From Candidatus Melainabacteria bacterium (GTDB lineage Bacteria > Cyanobacteriota > Vampirovibrionia > Obscuribacterales > Obscuribacteraceae), in contig RXJR01000001.1 of assembly GCA_003963305.1 (NCBI GenBank), forward strand, positions 372,001 through 436,000: a DNA stretch of 64,000 nt, in the 5' to 3' direction. Positions 58,082-64,000 of the stretch are shown here, in pieces. The translations under genes and the position numbers were made by a program. The stretch's first letter is position 1. Each line of letters begins with the position of its first letter. Below the pieces are notes generated by a model that searched no databases, had not been told where the DNA came from, and saw nothing but the letters and a program-made list of their open reading frames with translations.

Positions 58082-59803
58082 CTACTTAATATCGAGCACC
58101 GTCGACTCTTTGCTGGGGTTTTGTTTGTTCTCGCCATTAACTTCGGTCGCTTTAGCTTCTTCTGCGATCTGAGGAGTTGCTTTCATGTCAAAACCATCAG
58201 GAGCAGGCGAAGATATTTTCACCTGATTTCTACCGCCCTGTTTCGCCGCGTATAAAGCTTCGTCAGCGCGCTGGAAGAGAGTTTCCTCATTGTCGGCGTG
58301 CATCGGATAGCAAGCGACCCCCAGGCTCGCCGAAATATGTCCAGGACCTTCAATTGGTTCATCATTGATCAATCGCCTCAAGCGATCGGCCAGCTGTTCA
58401 GCCATCTCAACTTCTGTGTTCGGCAAAAGCAAACAGAATTCTTCACCGCCATATCGCGCCGCCGAATCGATCGAACGGCAAGACTCACGAAGCAGCCGAC
58501 CGATAGTCTTGATTGCCTCATCGCCAGCCTGATGACCATAAGTATCATTGATTTTTTTCAGGTAATCGAGATCAATCAACACCAGTGAAAGTGATTCACC
58601 GTAGCGTCGAGCGCGCTCAAATTCACGAGTAAATGTTTCATTGAAACTGCGGCGATTAGCCACACCGGTCAATCCGTCTGTGACAGCCTGCCGCTCGCGC
58701 TCCTGATGCAAGTCTGCATTTTCAATAGCCACCGAGAGGTTGTCTGCGAGCGATCCAATCATTGAAACATCATCAATAGTCCATTCTCGCGGATGAACAC
58801 AATCTTGCAAGAACAGAACTCCAAGCACATTGTCACGCAAAACGAGGGGCACAATCAGCCCTGAGCGAATACCAAACTTGCGTAAAAACTCTTTGTCATA
58901 TTTGCACTGCGTATCAAGCTCGGGATCGACAAGGTCTTGCGGGGTGGGCGTGCTTAAGGCGGCCTGCGCGAACTCAAAGCCCTCGTCAGAATGAAACATA
59001 TGTTTGACTGATTGAATGTTGTCTTGATGCCACTCAAATACGACCAGTCGATCGGAGGTATCAACAGCGCGCAAAGCAAGACAACGACTGACACCAATAG
59101 TGGTACCAATCTTTTCCACCGTCATATCAAGAACTTCCTGAATGTGCAGCGAGCTTCTAATGGCATTGCTAATCCAGTAGACCAGGCGTTCACGGTCCAC
59201 CTGTCTTGTACGCAAGTGATCACGAGAAGTGAGGTCACGAATCAGATTTCTTGTCTGTTCTTCCATTTGCTCAACGCGACGCCGCGTCTGCAATTCCATG
59301 TCTTCATACTGGCTGCGCAAACGATCGTTTTCCAGTTGCAGTTCCGAAAATTCCCAGGAATGGTAGAGAGCGGTCGCAAACGGGTATTCTTCAAGCTCAG
59401 CCAAAAGCTTGTCCGACTCGAACTCTTCGTCGACACCAACCAAAAGGATGCAAGCAATCAACCGCCCATTATTAACGACCTGATAACACCACACGGGGTC
59501 GAGTGAGGCTGGCAGATTGACGCCGAGATCTTCTAAATCGACCTCGGAAATCTTGTTTTTTCCATCTATCTCAGGCTCTTCCTCGCAGAAAGCATCAACC
59601 AGCTTGGCTATGTCCTTCTTTTTCTCTCCAAATGAGACTTTGTTACCGAAATGTTCGAGGTCCTCATCCCACATGAGAACTGCTACGGCTTTCGGATTGC
59701 ATATTTCCGTCACAATATCGGCGACAACGGACTGTACCTCTTGAAGCTCCATTGTGGATAAGAGGCGTACTTTGCGGTTAGAAATGTCCAGAGCGGATTG
59801 CAT
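58082..59803 (-). CDS. GAF-GGDEF diguanylate cyclase
   Basis: The protein has 573 residues. An N-terminal region of about 150 residues, probably a divergent GAF, leads through a coiled coil (about 160-205) to a GAF domain (about 215-370; LVVFEWHQDN, FGIRSGLIVPLVLRDNVLGV). The GGDEF domain follows (DGLTGVANRRSFNE) with an intact GGEEF in RYGGEEFCLLLPN and an RxxD inhibitory site (RSID) five residues before it. It should make c-di-GMP with feedback control. It is the only cyclase in the window with an intact active site. Confidence 0.93.
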   Translation of the reverse strand: MQSALDISNRKVRLLSTMELQEVQSVVADIVTEICNPKAVAVLMWDEDLEHFGNKVSFGEKKKDIAKLVDAFCEEEPEIDGKNKISEVDLEDLGVNLPASLDPVWCYQVVNNGRLIACILLVGVDEEFESDKLLAELEEYPFATALYHSWEFSELQLENDRLRSQYEDMELQTRRRVEQMEEQTRNLIRDLTSRDHLRTRQVDRERLVYWISNAIRSSLHIQEVLDMTVEKIGTTIGVSRCLALRAVDTSDRLVVFEWHQDNIQSVKHMFHSDEGFEFAQAALSTPTPQDLVDPELDTQCKYDKEFLRKFGIRSGLIVPLVLRDNVLGVLFLQDCVHPREWTIDDVSMIGSLADNLSVAIENADLHQERERQAVTDGLTGVANRRSFNETFTREFERARRYGESLSLVLIDLDYLKKINDTYGHQAGDEAIKTIGRLLRESCRSIDSAARYGGEEFCLLLPNTEVEMAEQLADRLRRLINDEPIEGPGHISASLGVACYPMHADNEETLFQRADEALYAAKQGGRNQVKISSPAPDGFDMKATPQIAEEAKATEVNGENKQNPSKESTVLDIK

Positions 59804-59942
59804 ATCAGCTATTAATGTGCCACGCCATGGTAATCGCCAATCTCTAATAGCTTTTCTCAGCCGAAACTCACTCTACCAGTTAAAATGGATTTCTGAACGC
59901 TTTCCCAGTCAACTTGCATGACAAAAGCTCCGAGGAACCAAT

Positions 59943-60344
59943 ATGCCATCGTTTAGTCAAAAAAATCCAGTTGCGGTTGAAAGAACTGTCGCTGGGCTTT
60001 GCTATCTCAGCGGCGGTCTTATCGGACTTCTGTACATAATCATCTCTCGCAGCCGCTCGCAGTCGATGTTCTTTCGCTTTCACTTTCTCCAGTCGATGAT
60101 TCTAGTTGCACTTGGAATCCTGATCAACCTGACAGTCGGTATCATGCAAAACATTGTCGGCGGAATGCTTGGTTTGCTGAATCTGGGCAGTCCGGGTGTT
60201 GTTTTGAGCTACATAACGCTTGGAATCCAACTTATAGTCAACGCCGGGTTTCTGCTGATGATTTACGGAATGATTATGGCGTTCCTCGGGAAATACGCCG
60301 AAATTCCAGTTATATCGCCCCTGGTCAGGCAAAACATGCGGTAG
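59943..60344 (+). CDS. Tic20/DUF4870-like membrane protein
   Basis: The protein has 133 residues with three to four membrane segments. The head AVERTVAGLCYLSGGLIGLL and RFHFLQSMILVALGIL resemble the Tic20/DUF4870 group, in which short loops follow each segment. Function in bacteria is not known. GAGGAA precedes the ATG. The next gene starts four bases after its stop. Confidence 0.6.
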   Translation: MPSFSQKNPVAVERTVAGLCYLSGGLIGLLYIIISRSRSQSMFFRFHFLQSMILVALGILINLTVGIMQNIVGGMLGLLNLGSPGVVLSYITLGIQLIVNAGFLLMIYGMIMAFLGKYAEIPVISPLVRQNMR

Positions 60345-60348
60345 TGGC

Positions 60349-61215
60349 ATGACAGGCTCGCGAAACAGTTCAGTCAGGCAAGCTGCTAAAGGATTCTCGG
60401 GCTCGTCGGGTTTCTCTGGTTTTAATACCTACCGGGCCTGGTGCAGGGCCGGGCTGTACGCTTGTTTGATCAGCTTACTCACCCTGCAAACCTGTGCGCC
60501 ACAAGCAATCGCCCAAGATTCGAGTTCATCAAGTTCATCAAGGACATCGAACAGCAACAACGCCAGCAATGTACAAATAATTCCACCCGCGCCCGATGCA
60601 ATCGGCGGTGGTAATCCATTTCAGGGTCTAGGTCGCTCCGATGAATCCGAACCTTCCCGGCGGTCGCAATTCGAATCGGCAGGTTCGTCTTACTCCCCTT
60701 CATCGAATTCATCAGCTTCCTCGTATTCGTCATCAACTTCATCGCCCTCATCGTATGCTCCGGCGTCGTCCTCGTCGGGTTCATCAAATCCAATACCGGG
60801 ATCAGTCAATCCCAATGTACCGCCTGATCTTCCCCCTCCTCCAACAGCACCCGATTCAATCGAAGCGCAGAGAGAGCGAGAAGAAAAGGAGCGGGAAATA
60901 GAAGCACAGAAGAAAGCAGAGGAACGGGAAAAACCGAAAGCAGAACGATCGCCCAGCGCCGCAGTTGACACGCCGCTGAAGAGAGCGCTGCTGGAGCTGC
61001 AGCTGCGCAACTACGACAAGAGCCTGTCCCAATTAGATGACATCATCGCCGCTAATCCCGGCAATGCCGAGGCTCACTACTTGAGAGCGATCATTTACGT
61101 TCTGACACGAAAATACGACGCGGCAGCAACTGAGTACAGAGCTGTTCTGAAAAATGATCCTTCACCGACGCTCTCAAGAAAGGCTCATACGGGCTTAGCA
61201 AAACTAGCTCGCTGA
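60349..61215 (+). CDS. Secreted Ser-rich TPR protein
   Basis: The protein has 288 residues. A signal segment (AGLYACLISLLTLQTCAPQA, about 33-52) is followed by a Ser-rich linker (about 55-150), a charged helix (QREREEKEREIEAQKKAEER, about 170-190) and two TPR units (about 205-285, LLELQLRNYDKSLSQLDDII). It is exported or anchored and may bind wall or partner proteins. It begins right after the Tic20-like gene, so the two are likely one operon. Confidence 0.75.
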   Translation: MTGSRNSSVRQAAKGFSGSSGFSGFNTYRAWCRAGLYACLISLLTLQTCAPQAIAQDSSSSSSSRTSNSNNASNVQIIPPAPDAIGGGNPFQGLGRSDESEPSRRSQFESAGSSYSPSSNSSASSYSSSTSSPSSYAPASSSSGSSNPIPGSVNPNVPPDLPPPPTAPDSIEAQREREEKEREIEAQKKAEEREKPKAERSPSAAVDTPLKRALLELQLRNYDKSLSQLDDIIAANPGNAEAHYLRAIIYVLTRKYDAAATEYRAVLKNDPSPTLSRKAHTGLAKLAR

Positions 61216-61233
61216 GCAAAACTGGCTCGCAGA
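61198..61233. repeat. Two 18-bp tandem repeats spanning a stop codon
   Basis: GCAAAACTAGCTCGCTGA (61198-61215) is followed by GCAAAACTGGCTCGCAGA, 16 of 18 bases equal. The TGA of the first unit is the stop codon of the TPR gene. Confidence 0.7.
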
Positions 61234-61282
61234 GCGACATTGTTATTTTGAACAGCTCTATCAGTATCTTCGATGAGTCTAA

Positions 61283-62035
61283 TCAAAATTTGATTACGTC
61301 AACTTGCAAAGCTCGTTCGATCAGCTGTTTCAATCCGGCAGGATCGTCGGTGATAATGGCGTCCAGGTTGAATTTAGCAGCATTGATCCAGTCACGTTGC
61401 TCATTCATTGTCCAGGCATTAACTTCAAGATTAGCAGCGTGAGCGTCTTCTATAGCCGCTTCGGTAAGCGATCCCCAGCAAGGATGCCAACACTTTGCAC
61501 CCAGCTTGGCGGCGTACTCACCAAGGTCAACCAATATGCCGTCAGCCAGAACCGCGAGTTTCAATCCGGTTTGCAACTTATGCAAGCGAAGCATAAAGTT
61601 GTGATCAAAAGAGCTGATAATTAGCCGATCTTTGTGCTCATAGCCATCAAGCACGGCAAGCAAATCATGCTCGATTCCATCATAAGAAACCGGAGCATTT
61701 TTGATTTCAATATTGATCACAAGTCGTCCAGCAACTAATTCCAAAACCTCTTCAAGTGTCGGAATGCGCTCAGAAGAGAATTCCTTGTCATACCAGGCAC
61801 CAGCACTCAATCGCTTCAGTTCAGGGAGCGTTGCATCCTTAATCAGTCCGATACCATTAGTGGTGCGACTGAGATCATCATCGTGTATAACGACTAGCTC
61901 GCCGGATGCGCATCGCTGAACATCCAGCTCAATACCATCGCATCCAAGTTCGAGCGACTTCTGAAAAGCAATCAAAGTGTTCTCAGGCGCCCACCTGCGA
62001 CCACCTCGATGCGCAAAAACTTTTGGCCACTTCAT
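61283..62035 (-). CDS. Glycerophosphodiester phosphodiesterase
   Basis: The protein has 250 residues. The GDPD barrel motifs are present: FAHRGGRRWAPENTL with catalytic His and Arg, DGIELDVQRC, VVIHDDDLSRTTNG with the second His, and VNAWTMNE near the end. It releases glycerol 3-phosphate from deacylated phospholipids; no signal peptide is visible, so it acts in the cytoplasm as UgpQ does. It directly follows the next gene on the minus strand. Confidence 0.94.
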   Translation of the reverse strand: MKWPKVFAHRGGRRWAPENTLIAFQKSLELGCDGIELDVQRCASGELVVIHDDDLSRTTNGIGLIKDATLPELKRLSAGAWYDKEFSSERIPTLEEVLELVAGRLVINIEIKNAPVSYDGIEHDLLAVLDGYEHKDRLIISSFDHNFMLRLHKLQTGLKLAVLADGILVDLGEYAAKLGAKCWHPCWGSLTEAAIEDAHAANLEVNAWTMNEQRDWINAAKFNLDAIITDDPAGLKQLIERALQVDVIKF

Positions 62036-62566
62036 TTAAATGTCGACAACTCGTTGCGGATGAAGCAATCCCATTCTGACCGTGACAATAAGCTTTGGCG
62101 GTTCGACAAGAATTTTCTCGAGCGGCAGTTCGATGCCGTGCTCTACGCCGACCAATCCCTGGATATTCTTCAGCGCCATCAGCCCGCGCTCGCGACCGAT
62201 TTCAAACTTGATGCGTTCCTTCTGTTTGATAACAAAAGTGCCCCATTTCTCAGCGCTCGCATGCTCGTTAATAATGTCGATAACGTTGGCGTGACGGCAA
62301 ATTTCTTTGACATGACTGGATAAAATGCGAATCAAGCCCGGAATGTCTTCCTGACTGCCGAAACAATCTAACAAAATGCCGTTGATGAGGTAGCCCGGCA
62401 TGGACGTGTGGTCTGGGCGCTCATGCAAGAAATTGATTACACCAGAAAAGGGATCACTTGCGGTCTTCAAAAAGCGCTTGGCGACATCCACCAATTCAGT
62501 TTCGACGGTTTTTAGTTTCTGCATAAATTGCCCGTTATGGTCCTTTCCGCAACAACAACAGTTCAC
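62036..62566 (-). CDS. Protein of unknown function with N-terminal CCCC motif
   Basis: The product has 176 residues from the GTG at 62566, with GAGGTG five bases upstream. It begins MNCCCCGKDHNGQF, four Cys in a row near the N-terminus, then helices. The rest has an alpha-beta look (IPGLIRILSSHVKEICRHAN, FEIGRERGLMALKNIQGLVG) without a family I recognise. The frame to 62644 adds 26 residues without support. It lies directly before the GDPD gene and is likely co-transcribed. Confidence 0.6.
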   Translation of the reverse strand: MNCCCCGKDHNGQFMQKLKTVETELVDVAKRFLKTASDPFSGVINFLHERPDHTSMPGYLINGILLDCFGSQEDIPGLIRILSSHVKEICRHANVIDIINEHASAEKWGTFVIKQKERIKFEIGRERGLMALKNIQGLVGVEHGIELPLEKILVEPPKLIVTVRMGLLHPQRVVDI

Positions 62567-62975
62567 AGGAGCACCTCGTCGTTTGGTAATAGCAGGTGTC
62601 CTAACATCCCCAACTGACGGAAGAGAACATTTTAGGGGTCCCACTTATAAGAATATTACCGAAAACTTAAGATCTGACAAGCATCCCTGACTGGGAAGCC
62701 CTTTCGGCTATTTAATTGGGGCTTTTTTCGGAATAACGGTCGGCTTTATGGTTTTATATTAAATCCGAATCAGCTCCCTCGAGACAGGGGCGGGCGCACT
62801 CGTTGCAGACATCCAAGTCATATACGGCAACTCGAGAATGGCTTCAAAGTGAAAGTTTAGAGCAGATAGCATACAATCTGAATTGTGCGTCCAGTGGTGA
62901 GATTGAGCACGGCAGCGGACCGAGCCGGCTGCCTTCAACCCGAAACCACCACCCCTCGGAAACGAATTCGAAGAG
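62567..62975. other. Intergenic region with a plus-strand terminator
   Basis: No gene is supported in these 400 bases. A plus-strand hairpin with a U-run lies at 62696-62728 although no plus-strand gene ends before it. A TACAAT at 62872-62877 may be the -10 box of the next gene. Confidence 0.5.
62696..62728 (+). terminator. Plus-strand terminator without an upstream gene
   Basis: AAGCCC and GGGCTT pair around a 17-nt loop and TTTTTT follows. The sequence upstream on this strand is antisense to the unknown gene at 62036-62566, so it may end an antisense or small RNA. Confidence 0.45.
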
Positions 62976-63806
62976 ATGAAAATGAATACAAAATTCGCGA
63001 CAACACTTACGACACTACTGGCTTTATCAGCAATATCGCCGGTGGCGCCGTCACTGGCAGGAAACAGAATCGATTCCAGATTGCCGCGTTACGCTCCGGC
63101 CTATGTTCCAGACCAAAATTCAGCTCGTTCAATCGAACCCAAAAATCTGCCCGACTTCGCCAATGGTGGCGGCAATGGTGCACAAGTAGATCTCGGATCG
63201 AGCAGTTCGAGTTCTGACGGAACAGCATTGAAGGCTGGCGCCGCATCGACTACTCTGCCGGTAACAACGAGATTGACGCTTGTCTTAGAAAGTCCTGTGG
63301 ATGCAAAAGTAAGCAGACCGGGTGACCTGTTCGAAGCGCATGTGCGCGATGATCTATTTCTTGGCAGCAGCCTGCTTTTGCCAAAAGGCAGCCTCGTTAG
63401 AGGTCGCGTCTATGAGGTAACGAAACCAAAATGGATTAGCCGCGCCGCCAAAATTGGCTTGAAGTTAGAGCAAATCGATACACCCGCTGGAGAAGTAATT
63501 CCTCTAGACGCAGCACTGGAATTCCATAAAGGTCAAACAAACGCTAAAGGACAACTCGACCCCGGCACGAACTTTGGTACGCGGGTTGGTGGTGGCGTGA
63601 AAGCAGTCACAGGCGGAACTTCGAAGGGCGCAGCTAAAGGCGCTTTGATCGCAGCCAACGTTGCCACGCTCGGTGCGCCTGCCGTTGCCACCGTAATTGG
63701 TGGCTCTGCCGTCGCTCTGTTCAAAACGGGCGACAATGTTCAATTAGCACCAGGTCAAGAACTGGAAGTGCTGCTGACAAATGATCTTGGAGTGCAGATC
63801 GATTAA
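62976..63806 (+). CDS. Secreted protein with glycine-rich C-terminal segment
   Basis: The protein has 276 residues. A signal peptide (NTKFATTLTTLLALSAISPV, cleavage after SLA) is followed by a Ser-rich linker (about 75-90). A beta domain (about 95-180) has RLTLVLESPVDAKVSRPGDL, LFLGSSLLLPKGSLVRGRV and LKLEQIDTPAGEVIPLDA, a layout like the beta-barrel of VirB10/TrbI-type envelope proteins. A Gly/Ala-rich stretch (GGVKAVTGGTSKGAAKGALI) resembles a glycine zipper. Function is unknown. Confidence 0.72.
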   Translation: MKMNTKFATTLTTLLALSAISPVAPSLAGNRIDSRLPRYAPAYVPDQNSARSIEPKNLPDFANGGGNGAQVDLGSSSSSSDGTALKAGAASTTLPVTTRLTLVLESPVDAKVSRPGDLFEAHVRDDLFLGSSLLLPKGSLVRGRVYEVTKPKWISRAAKIGLKLEQIDTPAGEVIPLDAALEFHKGQTNAKGQLDPGTNFGTRVGGGVKAVTGGTSKGAAKGALIAANVATLGAPAVATVIGGSAVALFKTGDNVQLAPGQELEVLLTNDLGVQID

Positions 63807-64000
63807 GCCTTCACGGGCTTTTTCTTCAGATATTGCCGAATCGCCGAAAGGTTGTTCTCGAATGTTTTATTGGCAGGCTCGAGATTGAGTGCCTTCAAAT
63901 ATTCCTCTTCGGCTTCCTCATAATATTCGCGCTGTTGGAAAACAACGCCGAGATTATTGTGCACCCAGGCGTTGGTCGGCGCCAATTTTACGCACACACG
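63803..64000 (-). CDS. TPR protein, 5' end outside window
   Basis: The C-terminal 65 residues are visible and the frame is open to the window edge. One full TPR (NAWVHNNLGVVFQQREYYEE followed by AEEEYLKALNLEPANK) and a short helix with a KKKPVKA end can be seen. It converges with the secreted protein gene, overlapping its stop codon. The start and full domain layout are outside the window. Confidence 0.7.
   Translation of the reverse strand, partial: RVCVKLAPTNAWVHNNLGVVFQQREYYEEAEEEYLKALNLEPANKTFENNLSAIRQYLKKKPVKA

Overview
The window most likely comes from a non-photosynthetic relative of the Cyanobacteria, of the Vampirovibrionia/Melainabacteria type (Obscuribacterales-like). This is inferred from gene content, not from a search. 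Supporting signs are many secreted or membrane-anchored TPR proteins, an SLH plus coiled-coil protein, a TPR-orthocaspase, a YggT/Ycf19 protein, an Mrp ATPase whose C-terminal CxxC is replaced by a PP motif (a form I recall from cyanobacteria), TadE/TadG-like pseudopilins, and about six GCGATCGC (HIP1) octamers. Base composition is near 52% GC. No phage, insertion sequence or CRISPR array is visible, and no photosynthesis gene is present in this window.

Layout. 1-5.8 kb: the end of a nucleoside hydrolase, an aldo/keto reductase, a large TPR protein, a GH18-like membrane protein and a NADAR protein. 5.8-12.5 kb: a structured leader with a Cys-rich mini-ORF, an SDR, a two-gene DUF6745 cassette, a lone receiver domain, a TPR protein and a BLIP-like lipid/secretory protein. 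12.5-23.7 kb: Mrp, a solitary MazF, a TadG-like and a TadE-like protein flanking recN, tRNA-Gln and rplY, then an orphan histidine kinase, an IMPase, an SLH protein and gatD. 23.8-31.6 kb: a FAD-Rieske oxidoreductase, a secreted Gly/Gln-rich protein, a saccharopine dehydrogenase-like protein and the yceD-rpmF-plsX-fabH-fabD operon. 31.8-41.7 kb: an amidohydrolase, a degenerate GGDEF protein, a queuosine set (YhhQ transporter, queG, queA), secD-secF, a MshEN-like protein, an XRE regulator with a histone-H1-like tail, and a second degenerate GGDEF protein. 41.8-48.7 kb: cinA with an extra C-terminal domain, small membrane proteins, folD, thiL, yggT and a Tat-exported beta-propeller. 48.8-64 kb: a TetR cassette with two near-identical operators, the TPR-orthocaspase, a poly-proline protein, a second amidohydrolase, an M48 protease with a zinc ribbon, a GAF-GGDEF cyclase, a Tic20/DUF4870-like protein, a GDPD, and secreted or TPR proteins.

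The most unusual features are these. (1) Short degenerate tandem repeats begin at or just after the stop codon of at least nine genes. The unit differs from gene to gene (11 to 47 bp), and two genes share a palindromic unit. (2) A 32-codon ORF ending in a Cys-Met-rich motif has its stop codon in the loop of a perfect hairpin. (3) A 19-bp operator-like motif occurs twice around a TetR gene, and one copy overlaps a consensus promoter. (4) CinA is fused to an emfourin-like domain. (5) A GGDEF protein has lost its active site but keeps the c-di-GMP inhibitory site. Starts were moved from the longest ORF wherever a clear Shine-Dalgarno site supports a shorter one.
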